Shown here one piece after another: positions 23,498-35,790 of a stretch of 64,000 nt of DNA. Location of the stretch: contig MNCI01009104.1 in the NCBI GenBank assembly GCA_015680685.1, forward strand, positions 1,541 to 65,540, in the 5' to 3' direction. The stretch is from Gnetum montanum. Taxonomy: Eukaryota; Streptophyta; Gnetopsida; Gnetales; Gnetaceae. Each line of letters opens with the position of its first letter. Positions within the stretch are counted from its first letter, which is position 1. The notes under the pieces were generated by a model. That model had not been told where the DNA came from and searched no databases. It saw only the letters and a program-made list of their open reading frames with translations. Both the position numbers and the translations under genes were made by a program.

Positions 23498-24730
23498 ATT
23501 ATATAGTATAATCTTTATAATTATTGTAACTTTTATCTTCAAGGATACTGGTTTAATGCATGTCCTTTAAAATTCAAGAAAAAAGATGCTAAGTAAAAGA
23601 AAAAATGTGTTGAAGCTGAGAATAGAAAAAATTAATATGAAATTGAAGATATGAAAAATTAAAAGTTAATGTCACTAATAAGAATGATCAAATGGCAATA
23701 TAGAGGCAAGTGGGGAGGCTATTTCCACTACGTAGCAAGGCAAGCCTAGACAAGCAAGGAGGGTAGTTCTAAGTGATTTGGCAAGTATTTTCAGATGGGT
23801 GAATAGGAGGTTCATTGGGGGTAGGGGGAGGCAAGGGACACTTCTCATAGATGTAGCTCTTAGAAGGGCAATAAGTTAGGTTCCCATTGGAGGTACCTTG
23901 AAAAGGTTCCCATCTCTTGACAAGTTCTTTGCCATGGGTTCTTTAGGCCTTTAAACAAAGGTCAATGTAATATGATTCTTATCTCAATCTAGGATAATAT
24001 ATGTGCAATAACATAGCATAAATTTCAAAACTATCTAGTTGGGCTCTTTCTTTTTAATAGGTCATGCCTACATTTAGACTAGATAAGAAAGTGGATGACT
24101 ATCAAATGAAAGGGTGTAAATGTCTAGGTTATAGTCCTTCATGCTAGACTACTAAGATTTGAGGTTGACTCAACTAAATCTAGAAACAAGATCCTTGTGG
24201 AAAAACCATGGTCTTCTGAGGCAATGGTCTCACCTTGGCAAAAATCCCTTGAAAAGCTAACCTATTCCAAGTGGAAAAAATTTATGTTGATGAGAAATCA
24301 TACCAGAAACAAAGATTCATCAAAATATGATTAATCACCTCTTAAAGAGGTGGGAGATGAAGAGGACTAATTCTATCTCTATAAGGATTTGTAGAACTGT
24401 AAAAGATGATGATAATGAAAAACTCATATAAAGGACAATCAAAGTGAAGATTTAGAAGGCAATCTCATCCATGCAAGATAAGAAAGCCCCTTTGACCTTA
24501 TGGGTGACCAATGGAATTCTACAAAATATTTTTTTCTTATCCTAGAAGACAATATCATACACTTGGGTGCTTGTAAAGTATAACTTCACCAAGGTGAGCT
24601 TGATTTCTAAAAAGGAAATGACAATGATCTACCCAAGGGACTATAGGTCAATATCTTGTTTGCAACATTATTTATAGAATTATAGTAAGTGTTTTAGTCA
24701 AAAGACTATCCAGGATAATTCTAAAGCTTA
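23498..24730 (+). mobile_element. Truncated LINE copy 1 (ORF1 piece joined to RT piece)
   Basis: 23498-24240 matches 24738-25620 of the next LINE copy. From about 24260 the sequence instead matches 27690-27940 and the RT region after 29032, so the ORF1 end and the endonuclease are missing by internal deletion. The end translates to NYRPISL-like remnants of L1-type reverse transcriptase (near 24630-24720). It has many stops. Confidence 0.6.
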
Positions 24731-25369
24731 TATTTAACCAATTACATATTAAAACCTTTCCAACTCTTACAACTTTTTTCATAACAAAGGATACTTATTT
24801 AATGCATGTTCTTTTTTGCTCAAGAAAAAAGATGCTAAGAAAAAAAAACAGGTTGAAGTTGAGGATAGAAAAAATAATATGAAGTTGAAGATATGAAAAA
24901 GCAAGAGTTAATGTCAATGATAAGAATGATTAAATGACAATAAAGAGGTAAGTGGGTAGGTGGTTCTTAATACATGAAAGGCAAGCTCAAACAAGTAAGA
25001 AGGTAGCACCAAGTGATTTGATAAGTGTTTCAAGGCAACTTGATAAATGATTCATTAAGGGGTAGGCAGGAGGTAGGGACACTTCTCACAAAGGTAGCTC
25101 TTGAAGGCAACATGTTAGGTTCATGTTAGGGATTTCTACCTCTTGGTAGGTTCTATGCCATAGGTTCATTAGGCCTTCAAATGAAGCTTAGAGGTAATAT
25201 AGTCCTTATCATAATCTAAGATGGTATATGTGTAATACTAGAGTACAAATTTCAAAACTATCTACTTGGGCTCTTTATTTTTACTATGATGTGCCTACAT
25301 ATGGACTAAATAAGAGAGTGAATGACTACCAAATGAAAGGGAATAAATATCCAAGTTACAATCCTTCAT

Positions 25370-25511
25370 AACAATGAGGTGTTAGCCTAATGGTAAGACA
25401 CTTTATTTAAAAGCTCTAAGTCATGGGTTCAATTCAGGTGGGCAATGCTAAGTTATAAAGTTCTAATTAAACTATATTACAATTCTTTCAAGGTTTCAAC
25501 ATCGCCCTTCT
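25370..25511 (+). mobile_element. tRNA-derived SINE with 18-bp target duplication
   Basis: The 142 bp insert is flanked by identical 18-mers CAAGTTACAATCCTTCAT (25352-25369 and 25512-25529). It has a Pol III A box TAGCCTAATGG (25383-25393) and B box GGTTCAATTC (25426-25435) spaced as in a tRNA promoter. LINE copy 1 lacks the insert at the matching place. It would be transcribed by RNA polymerase III and mobilised by LINE enzymes. Confidence 0.88.
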
Positions 25512-25559
25512 CAAGTTACAATCCTTCATGCTATACTCCTAAGATTTAAGTTTGACATA

Positions 25560-26730
25560 GCTCAATATAAAGACAAGATCCTTGTGGAAGGACCATGGTC
25601 TTTTAAGGTAAGGAAGCTCACCCTAGTAAAATGGCATTCTAGTGCATAGTATAATCGCAAGCTTTTCTAGAAAACTCGCATTTGGGTTAGAATCTTAAAG
25701 TACCTATGGAATTTTGGAAAACAAGTTTGTTGGGGCAAGTTACAACTAGGTTTAGAGAGTTCATTAGACTAGATCATGTTACAATAAACATGTATAAGAA
25801 GGTGTTTGGATGGCTTTGTAGAAACCATATGAGGTAGACCATGTGAGATCTAAGAGCCAATAAGGTACATTGACTCTTAGAGTAAAATATGAGAATCTCC
25901 CAACTAAATGCACTTCTTCTAGAAAATTTAGGCATAGTAACGAAGCATGTCTTCTCATGCCAAAAACATGCTCTCAATGTAGGAAGCTTGGGCACATATT
26001 GACAAACTATAGAAATAGGCAAGAACAATGACAAAAAAGCTCAAAAACTAATACATAAGCTAAGAGCCACCATGGTCTTGCAAACACATACTTCTTCTAT
26101 GGCAAACTTGGACATTTGGTGAAGGTTTGTAGGACCAAAAAGCAATAAAAAAAATAGAAACTAAGGATAATAAAAAGGCCAAAATAGCAAAAACCAAGAT
26201 CCCATAAGTGCAAATAAACAAGTAAGACCAAATACAATCCAAACTTAATAGAACTAGGAGATCTAGACACAAGATAGTTAGTCATCTTAGCATCGTCTAG
26301 TAAAATAGGCACACACAACATAGACTCAGGAACAAAAATAATAACTTTAATCATAGGTCAAGCTAATGATACTATTAAATAATGAGCATGCCATATCTTT
26401 CTTTTGGTTACATGAGTTGCATAGATCTCGGTTGACCACTTCAACAAGATCACTAGATAATACTCATCATTTGGTTATTGTTCCATTTGGCTTGGTTGGG
26501 ACAAATTTACCTTCCAAACTACCCTTTAAAGTTGACACAATAGACCAATTTTCCATAGACAAAGATTATGATAAGAATAAGGAGATGATTGCATTAGAAG
26601 CTCATGATATTCTTGCTCCAAAAAAGCTAGGAACACCTCCCAAAGAAAACAAAGATTCATTGAAGAAAAAACCAAAAGCAAAAATTCCTAGAACTAGGCA
26701 ATTGTGTAGAGCTAGAAGCATGTCAACCAC
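25560..26730 (+). pseudogene. LINE ORF1 (nucleic-acid-binding protein), decayed
   Basis: Broken frames give a segment with LWNFGK (near 25700), then zinc-knuckle remnants CSQCRKLGH (near 25970) and a second copy with YGKLGHLVKVC (near 26100). This is the order of plant L1 ORF1 proteins: a DUF4283-like core followed by CCHC fingers. The frame 26366-26734 is open for 122 codons, Lys/Pro-rich at its end, and stops directly before ORF2. Confidence 0.55.
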
Positions 26731-29700
26731 ATGATCATTGTATTGTGTAATTGCAAGGGACTAGGCACCCCCTACTAATTTGTTTTCTTGGAGATTTAGT
26801 TTCTTTTCAAAAAGTAAATTATGTGTTTCTACAAAAAACTAAGCTTAATGATTAGAGAGTTGGAAGAATTATTTGAGAGGGATTGTATGCCACTGCATGT
26901 ATGCAAAAGGAATGAAAGGATGAATGACCATTCTTAGCAAAATCCCCTTCCAAACAATGGAAATGCACCAAAAATCCATTATTGTGAGAGATTAGCTCAC
27001 CAAAATGATGTTGGGAAATTTCTATGGTCAACAAATCCCAACAAAAATATTAAGAATCTTGAAGGAAATTCTAGTTAAATTCACCCCTAGGAATTACTTT
27101 TTCTTATCTAGAAACTTCAACCATATTAGATTCATAGCCCAAAAGTAGGTTCAAGCCTGACAAATCAATGAGACATAGAAGTATTCTAACAAACCTTTCT
27201 GGATCATGATTTTATTGATCTAGACCTGACCTGTTGGATAAAAAAATTAACCTAGTTCAACAAAAGATTAGGATTTGTGTTGGTTTAAACTAGGATTACC
27301 TATGTGGTTATCATTTGGAAGGTGATTTCAACCTAACAATTCTAAGTAAGAGCCTTGATAAGGTATGTCTCCTATCATTATCTTGATCTCTTCTTCTTCT
27401 TTTTTGGAGGGATAAGCATTCTTTAAAGAGACTCTTTAAATTCAAGCATTATTAGATGAATAAAAGAGCTAAGACTATATTATTAAGGATCTCTAAAGAG
27501 ACTACATTCCTAGCTATTCTAGTGAAGAAAAGACTAAATGCCTTGAAAATGATTTTAAAGGGTTGGCCTAGTAAAGATAGGTATTTCTTTGCCAAAGAAA
27601 AGAAAAAACTTGTTGAAAAGGTTTGAAGCATTCAGTAGGGACAATAGAAACTTAAACCATTTCAAGAGAAAAAGGCCATCCTATTCAAACTACAAAAAAA
27701 TTATGTTGATGAGAAATCATATTAAAAATAAAGATCTAAGCTTAATTGGTTGTAGGAGAGCAATTGCCTTATCCATTTTTTTCTTCTAAACCACCAATAA
27801 GCATGAATAGGTGAATCAAATACACTAGCTTTCTACGTAATATTATCTATCACAGATGAGAGATTTGTCAAACTATAATTGATCACCTCTTGAAGAGGTG
27901 GGAGATAAAGAAGACTAATTCTATCTATGCAAGGATTGGTAGAATTATCAAAGATGATGATAATACAAAACTCATAGAGAGGGTGACTGATGAGATGCGA
28001 CATGCATAGCGCCGTGATATCGCGTCTTCCCCTGTGATATCGCGTACGCGATATCGCGGTCCGCTGCCATATCTATAAATAAGAGGTGGCACTCCCTTCA
28101 TTTTCCAATCCTGGCTAGAAGTAGCGAAGCTTTGGTAGTTTGAACACTCCAGAGTTAGATTAATTTCCCATGTGCCTGCAGTAGGAGTCCTAGAGTGAAC
28201 GGCTCTTTATTCGAGCAACTTTGTATCCTGAACACAAGTTGAGTATGGCAATAAAGACGAACTTGATTGGATAAACCTTGCAGTACATGGTTTTATTGTA
28301 TTGTTATTTATTGCTTTCCTAGTGCGCACGAGTATGACTTGATTACGAGCATCTACGGATGTGTACGGCTAATCAATGAATCAGCTGCTTGTCGCAACGC
28401 GTGAGTACGACTTAACTACAAGCATTGTGACTGCTTGGTAACCCAGTAGCGTATTTCAGGATCTGCGCTTGGTAATCCCAGTAGTAGTCCAATGTGTACA
28501 GCTAGTTAAGGAATCAGCTACTCATCGCTAGGCTAGAACGGGTGATAAGTATGACTTGGCTACGAGCATCCACGAGTGTGTACGACTAGCCAAGGAATCG
28601 GCTGCTTATCACACTTAGGCTAAATAGGTGCCTCAGTACGACCACTTCGAGCACTTGCGTTAAGTGTGGTGATCCCAGTAACGATTAGCGTTTGGTAGCC
28701 ACAGTTGCATAATTCAGGGTGTGTCCGGTAAGTGGGAACGGATGCTGACGCTAGTTAATTTAGACTTAGGACACTAGTTAGAGTTAGTTAGTTGCTCAAC
28801 CCTTTCCCTCATAGCTTAAGAGATAAATTGAAAAATACCAAAAAAATCATATACCTCAGACTTGCTTAACCATACACTGTGACACATACAAGGAAGCCTA
28901 GGAAGACAACGAACGATTAACCCCAAGCGTTCCTTGTGGCGTTAAGGCATTGAGTCTGCGGAGTTCGACCAGATCGCGTGTACACACTCGTATTCGTATG
29001 GTTGAGTGTAGGGGTACCTCGCCACTCATCAGTGACCAAAGCAAAGATTGGAAAGATGATCTCATCCCAACAAGATAAGAAAGCCCTGCACTTGATGGGT
29101 GGCCTATGGAATTCTACAAAAGGCTTTTTCATATCTTTAGAGACAATATTATGTAAAATGCTTTAAAGATGATTACTAATGCATGAACACTTATGAAGTT
29201 CAACTTCATTAAGGTGGACATGATTCTTTAAAAGGGAAGGACAATCCACTTGGAGAACTATAGGCCAATATTTATATGCAACATTATTTATAGAATTTTA
29301 GCAAAGGTTTTAATTAGAAGACTATCTAGAATAATTCTAAAGATTATATATAAAAGCCAAGTAAGTTTTATCTAGGGCTACTACATTTAGGACCAAATTA
29401 TTTTAAACCATAAGTTAATGACTACTTGCAAGAACCATAGCTTTCCTACCATGTTCTTAAAGCAAGACATTGTCATGGCCTATAATTTGATAGGTTGGGA
29501 AGTAATGCAAAAATTTTTTATAAAAAAAGCTTCATTAATAAATTTATTAGACTATTTGCTTTACATGGCTATGCAAAATAGTGTCAAATTATCTCTACAA
29601 GAGGGATGCAAATTGATCATATTTTTTTAATCACTTAAGAAAACTATGATAGCATGATCCTCTATCTTTTTTCTTATTTATTATTGGTATGGATATTCTA

Positions 29701-30250
29701 TAAAAATATCTTACCAAGAATGGTATGTGAGGTCTCAAGATGAATGAAATCTCAACTATGACTATGTGTTATGTGGATGATACATTAATCATAACAAAAG
29801 CTAATCCAAGGGAGGTGAAAGCAATTTATAAAGCTCTTTTATAGTTCTTTGTGAAGAATGAGCTTAAGATGAATTGACATAAGTCCAAAATTTACTAGAT
29901 GACAACTAGACCAAGGATTAGAAAAAAAAATCATTTAGTGTTTGCTAGTGGCCCAAGGAAAGAAGGGTAACTTGTATCTTAGCATTTCCATCAATAATTG
30001 GATGTGAATTTCAACTTGGCTTACCTAGATCAACAAAATCAAAATAGGGATTTTTGATTGGAACAACACTTTTCACATGATAATTGGTAGAGCAAGATTG
30101 ATTACAACAGTGACCAATAGCATTGTCAAATACATGATGATGGTAGCTTTGGCCCAAGTCATGGTGTAAAAGTTGGTTGGAAAATCTTTTCATTTTATGA
30201 GGTAGGTGTGATAATAGGGGGTGAAAGTTCCACCTCCTAATTTGACACAA
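26731..30250 (+). pseudogene. LINE ORF2 (endonuclease-reverse transcriptase), decayed and interrupted
   Basis: The ATG at 26731 opens MIIVLCNCKGLGTP, a clear relative of the N-terminus of plant L1 endonucleases. Remnants of the endonuclease and linker follow to 27987. After the solo LTR the RT resumes at 29032: an NYRPI motif near 29260, RILAKVLI near 29300, and the catalytic CYVDDTLI near 29768-29791, then LKMN with KS near 29865. Dozens of stops are present. The protein would nick target DNA and copy the LINE RNA. Confidence 0.65.
27988..29031 (+). repeat. Solo LTR of family A
   Basis: A single 1,044 bp LTR with TGATGAG and ACTCATCA ends is flanked by perfect target duplications GTGAC (27983-27987 and 29032-29036). 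Removing it rejoins the LINE RT sequence. It has TATAAATA at 28074-28081, AATAAA at 28250-28255 and a 20-bp perfect palindrome in U3 at 28036-28055. No internal region remains, so the two LTRs of the original element recombined. Confidence 0.92.
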
Positions 30251-30260
30251 GTTCATGAAA

Positions 30261-30843
30261 ACAATGAATGTTTGTGACCTTAGTTTCCTCAATGTTGATA
30301 ATACATCCCTTGGACCACTATACTATGCAAAAAACCCAAGGTAAATTGGATGAAAATTATCAATCATCACATATTCACTTATCACACCTAATAGCAAAAT
30401 TTTCCTTATTTACTAGATCCTCATTTATTGGTGCACTTATTAATAGAACAACACATTTAAGGAATCCTAATTGCAACTAGGGCTTTTGAACTATCACAAA
30501 GCATTTATAACCATAGGATGAAATCTTCTTTTAAATTTGACATAGAGATGTATAAAAAGAATTAAATATTTCAAGTGGCAACCTATCCACCACATGCTCC
30601 CATCTAATGAATTTGTTTATATGTGCAACTCCATTTGTCTCTAGCTTGCAACATGTGCCATGCTTTCCTAAAGGACATGTATCATGTCATGCATGATTAC
30701 AATTATGCAAAGTTTATCTAAAAAATCATTAAAATATCAATTGTTAAAGTCAACCCCTTACTCATCCCCATTCCTACGAAACCTGCTAGCTTGATGTAAA
30801 TTGTGACATGGATCTTCTAGAAGCACTTCTATATCGTTAAGTT
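30261..30843. other. Unassigned sequence before the Copia element
   Basis: No gene or repeat boundary is recognised. The sequence may be the end of the LINE or its former target. The open frame at 30268-30480 has no motif. Confidence 0.3.
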
Positions 30844-30848
30844 CAAAC

Positions 30849-31280
30849 TGTTATTCCTAGTCACTTGCACCAATATAATATTAAATTTAAAAGAAATTAC
30901 AAAAATTAAAAGGACAGAGAGTTGCACTAGGGATAACCTTCAAGGTGAAAAACCCTAGCAAAAAATTGGTTCTTGGACCATTAGTAGCAGCACAACTTTA
31001 GAGGATTGAAGCTTAAGGAGAATTTACAAAGGAGGGTAGATGGCTTTCAAGCTTATGCTTTAAAGAATGTGGTAATATGGATGCTCCCTTTGAGCTCCTT
31101 ATATATTGTTCAAGTTACAACAATAAACCCAAAATTAAAAAGGGTATAAGGTATTTTATTTTTATGGGGATAGGTACTGGACCAAATATAACATAGACAT
31201 GAATAAAATTATAATAAGGTAAGGTAGAAATATGCGAAGAAAATCAAGGCAAAGGTAGATTTGCGTTCATCCACCTCACA
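30849..31280 (-). repeat. 3' LTR of the Copia element
   Basis: It starts TGTTATTCC and ends CTCACA on the plus strand, 432 bp, and pairs with 35354-35785. A purine-rich tract AAGAGGGTGAA on the minus strand stands next to it at 31293-31281, the expected plus-strand primer. Confidence 0.9.
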
Positions 31281-31489
31281 AATTCACCCTCTTGAAGGTA
31301 AAGCTGCTTTAAAGAATAGTTGAGACCATTTTTAGGAAATCAGGTAAGAAGAAGACCAAATGCTAATCGGCACCAAAGAAACTTTTCAGTGGGAGTTGAC
31401 TTGGTGAGAACATCTGTAGGATTTACTTCAATTGAAATTTTATTAAGAAGAATCCTTTGCTTCTTAATTTCCTTTTGTATATAGTGACA

Positions 31490-34400
31490 CTATATTTCAA
31501 TGTGCTTTGTTTGAGCATGGAAGGTTGAATTCTTGGATATGCTTATGGCACTTTGACTATCACAACCAATATTAATTAGAGTTTGAGTGATGCCAAGTTC
31601 AGCTATTAGCCTTTGGAGCCATATAGCCTCTCTGCATGCCAAGTTAACAGCAACATATTCAGCTTCAGTGGTAGACTGAGCAACACAAGATTGTTTTTGA
31701 CTTTTCCAAGAAATAGCACCACCAAATAGATTAAACACATATCCACTAATAGATGTCCTACTATCAATATCAGCACCCCAATCTACATCAATGAAGCTAG
31801 GAAGTCCATTGGAATCATTTTTATAACAGATCCCATAATTTGAAGTACCATGAAGATATTAGAAGACTCGCTTCATTGCAATCTAGTGTTGTTTCCCTGG
31901 GTTAGACATTTACCTACTAAGTTTTCCAATAATGTATGTAATATAAGGTCTAGTAGGTACCATTGCATACATTAAATTGCTGATAGTACTAGCATATGGG
32001 ATTTTAATCATGATCTCTTTTTCTTCACTTGTCTTTGAGCATTGTTCAATTGAAAGTTTAATACCAGTTTTATAGGATGTAGTCACATGCTTACAATCAT
32101 GCATATTAAATTTTTTAAAAATATTTTCAACATATGTAGACTATCCAAGCCAAAGCTTTTTATTAGCCCTATCCCTTTTAATTTCCATGCTCAAATTTTT
32201 TTGTGTAGCACCAAGATCCTTCATCTCAAATTGAGAAGATAGATGAAGTTTTAACTCTTGAGTATCATGTATGTTATTACTTGCTATTAACATGTCATCG
32301 ACATATAGCAACAAGATAACATATTTGTCACTTGTATTTTTAACGTACATATAGGGGTTTTCAACACTTCTAACAATACCAAGATTTATCATGTGGTCAT
32401 TAAATATTTTATTCCACATCCTTGGTGCTTGTTTAAGCCCATATAGTTATTTTAATAATCAACATGCCATTTGCTCTTTTCCTTCAATTTTATATCCTTT
32501 AGGTTGAAGCATATATATTTCTTCCTCAAGATCACCATTGAGGAATGCTGTATTCACATCCATTTTTTCAAGTTCAAGATCATAAATAGCTGTGATAGCC
32601 AACAATGATCTTATGGATGTTAGTTTTACCAATGGAGAGAAGATTTCATCATAATCAATCCCCTTTCTTTGAGAAAATATTTTAGCTACAAGTTGTGCTT
32701 TGTATTGATTCCCAGATTTTTTTTTGTACACCCATTTATTTTCAATGGGTTTCTCTTTGATGGAAGCTTAGTTAATTCCCAATTTTTATTTTTTTGAATT
32801 GATGATATTTCAACATCCATTGCCTGTTTCCACTTTGCATTTTGCATAGATGAACATGCCTCATTGTATGTTGATGGCTCATTATTTTCAGTAAATAGGA
32901 CATATTCTTCTAAATGTGAGGGTAATTTTCTTATACGTGTTGAACGTCTTAATAGCTCATCTTCACTGAAAGTATTTTCTCCCTCTTCATGTTGTTCCTC
33001 CTCATTTACCATTCTATTACCATCCTATTCACTAGGGGCAATATCCCCAATCGAGGAAGGATGACCCTCAGAAATTTCATTATTAATTTCAACAAGCACA
33101 TACATAGGAGTTACATCATTTGAAGAAGTTTCAGTATTAGAATATTCCTCCTTCATAGATCCACATTTGTCTCTAACTATAGCATCTCAACTATAAATAA
33201 CCAATTTAGTTTTCGGGTTATACAACTTATAAGCTTTAACACCATGTCCTTAGCTAAGATAAATACATTTGACAGACTTAGAGTCTAATTTGGATCTATT
33301 AGATTTTGGAACATGTACATAGGCCTCACAACCAAAAATCTTCAAATAATTTAAATTGATCGATCTATCACTTCAAACTTCTTCTAGAATTTTTCTGCCA
33401 AGTGCTAATGAAGGAGATCTATTAATAAGATAACATGTAGTCGTTACTGCTTCACCCTAGAAATGCTTGTCAAGATTAGATTCACTAAGCATACATCTAG
33501 CACGTTTCATCAATGTTCGATTGAAGCATTTGACTACTCCGTTTTGTTTAGGAGTCCTTGGAATAGTCTTTTTCCTTTGAATGTAATATTCTTTACAAAA
33601 AACATTAAATTCATTTGAGCAGAACTCACCAGCATTGTTAGTTCTTACAATTTTGATCTTCTTTCCTGAATTTTCAACAAGAGCTTTGAATTCTATGAAT
33701 TTTCCAAATACTTCAAACTTATGTTTTAATAAATAGATTTAGCTCTTTCATGAATAATCATTAATAAAAGAAACATAATATACAGCACCTCCAAGAGAAC
33801 TTGTTTTAATATATTTAATTGGTTCACATACATCACTGTGTATTAATTCTAATATCTAAAGAGATTTAGCATTACCTCTTTGAAAACTATGATAAATTTT
33901 TTTACCATGTAGATAATGATGACAAAAATCCAATGAATTTTTTGAAAGCTTAAATTTACTTTGCTTGTAAAGTTCCTTATGTCCCATTTCACCAAGATGT
34001 CCCATTCTTTTATGCCACACATTAATATTTGAATTTAAATCAATAACTACAAATGCACTTAATTTCTGCTTTACTGTCTTAGCTTTTAATTTATACAACT
34101 TGCATGTTTTAATTTCAAAAGTCAAAAGAGATGAACCATCCAGTATTGAACATTTTCCACCTCCAAATATAGTAGTTAATCTTGCATCATCCAATTCACT
34201 TATAGATAAAATATTTTTAGTAAGTGTTAGAACATAATGTACACTGGGAATCAATTTAATTACTTCATTTTTAAATTGAATCTTTACCTTTCGAAAACCT
34301 ATAACTTTGCATAAACCATCATTACCAAGATTAGATGATGTATACTCACTGAACCAATCAACATGCGGAGTGTAGTGATGAGATGCATTGGAGTCCACAT

Positions 34401-35290
34401 ACCATGAATACGTATCAACATTATCAAAAGATGAGACAACATACAAACCTCCCTCTCAGGACTCATTCCCCACTAAAGCCATCAACTGTTGTCTCGACTT
34501 ATGATGGTTCTACCTCTTAGGAGGGGCTTGATCACTTTTTGATATATTACTCTCTTTGCCCTTTTTTGGAGGGGCTTTATAATCTTTCATTACATGACCA
34601 ACTTTACCACAATTCCAACATTTAGGTGGCCTCTTTACAAATTTTTGAGGCTTATTTTTAAATTGAGGCCTCTTAACAAATTTTCACTTTACATCATTTT
34701 TCATAAATAATACATCATTTTGAGGAGTAGAAGTTTTTCTTCTTGCTTCCTCAAACAATAATTGACCAACAATATTATCAAAAATAAAGCTGCTAGATGT
34801 ATTACTTACAGCTATCACAAATGTCTTCTATGAATCTGGAAGTGTGCTAAGAAGTGTGATGCACATATCTTCCTCATCCATTTTACCCCCATAGATTGCA
34901 ATTGATGGACCAATGTATTGAATACATTTAAGTGTTATGCAATGGTAGTACCTTCAACCATTTTACAATCATATAATTGTTTCTTCAACAACAACTTATT
35001 GGTTAGGGACTTTGTTTGATACAAAGTTTGCAATTTATCCCATAAATCCTTAGTAGAAGAAACATTGGAAACATTAAGCAACTGAATGTGAAAGACATAA
35101 ATGAATTGTACTTATCACCTTTAGGTTCAACTTTTCCCACTCTTCATCAGAAATCTTATTTGGCTTTACTCCCAAAATTGTATTGTGCAGTCCTTTTCAA
35201 CAAGCAGAGCCTCCATCTTGATCTTTCATAATTCATAGTGGGATCCATTAAACTTTTCAATTTTAATTTTGGATAGAGAATTGGTCATGA
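31490..35290 (-). pseudogene. Copia gag-pol polyprotein, dead copy
   Basis: Translation from about 35290 gives the gag start MTNSLSKIKIEKFNGSHYE, then a zinc knuckle CWNCGKVGH near 34620 whose last Cys is Tyr. The protease has YVDSNASHH (near 34400) where D-S/T-G is required, so the active site is lost. The integrase zinc part follows (HKRMGHLGEMGH, CHHY with the second Cys changed). In the integrase core RTNNAGEF (near 33645) and QNGVVKCFN (near 33525) replace the catalytic Asp and Glu by Asn and Lys. RT motifs are DVNTAFLNGDL (near 32550) and YVDD (near 32300); RNase H ends in QTKHIEI near 31490. Many stops and shifts separate these blocks. It cannot make a working enzyme. Confidence 0.88.
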
Positions 35291-35336
35291 TTTTTCCTTG
35301 TAATTACTTGATAAAAATAATAGTGGTGTGTGAAAT

Positions 35337-35353
35337 CTAGCTCTGATATCAAT
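35337..35353 (-). other. Copia primer binding site (initiator Met tRNA type)
   Basis: The minus strand reads TTGATATCAGAGCTAG directly inside the 5' LTR, one or two bases off TGGTATCAGAGC, the usual plant Copia primer site. Confidence 0.75.
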
Positions 35354-35785
35354 TGTTATTCCTAGTTGCTTGCACCAATATAATATTAAATTTAAAAGAA
35401 ATTGCAAAAATTAAAAAGACTTAGAGTTAACCTTGGGAAAACCTTCAAGGTGAAAAACCCAGGAAAAAACTCGATTCTTGGACCATTAGCAACAACACAG
35501 TCTTAGAGGATTGAAGCTCAAGGAGAATTTACAAAAAAGGAGAGATGACTCTCAAGCTTATACTTCAAAAGAATGTGGTACTATAGATGCTCCATTTGAG
35601 CTCCTTATATATTGTTCAGGTTACAAAATAAACCCAAAATTGAAAAGGGGATAAGGTAGTTTATTTGTATGGGGATAGGTACATGACCAAATATAACATA
35701 GACACAAATAAAATTATAACAAGGTAAGGTAAAAATATCTAGAGAAAATGAAGGCAAAGGCAGATTTGCCTTCATCCACCTCACA
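35354..35785 (-). repeat. 5' LTR of the Copia element
   Basis: This 432 bp copy is equal in length to the left LTR and starts with the same TGTTATTCC on the plus strand. CAAAC follows at 35786-35790. Confidence 0.9.
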
Positions 35786-35790
35786 CAAAC

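Larger units (their letters stand above)
24738..30260 (+). mobile_element. LINE (L1-type) copy 2, decayed, with nested SINE and solo LTR
   Basis: The copy keeps the L1 order ORF1, endonuclease, reverse transcriptase. It is interrupted by a SINE (25370-25511) and a solo LTR (27988-29031). Ends are approximate; no poly(A) tail or target duplication was found. All frames are broken, so it is long inactive. Confidence 0.65.
30849..35785 (-). mobile_element. Complete Tnt1/Tork-like Copia retrotransposon, inactive
   Basis: Two 432 bp LTRs (30849-31280 and 35354-35785) with TG...CA ends are flanked by identical CAAAC target duplications (30844-30848 and 35786-35790). The element lies on the minus strand: 5' LTR on the right, an initiator-Met-type primer site, gag, protease, integrase, RT and RNase H in Copia order, then a purine tract before the left LTR. 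The LTRs differ by about 12 % in the part compared by eye, so the insertion is old. The gag and RT resemble the Tnt1/Tork group; this lineage call is from memory. Confidence 0.92.

Noticed and set aside
25370-25450. tRNA gene suggested by A and B boxes
   Set aside because: No cloverleaf can be drawn, and the unit is flanked by an 18-bp target duplication, so it is a SINE.
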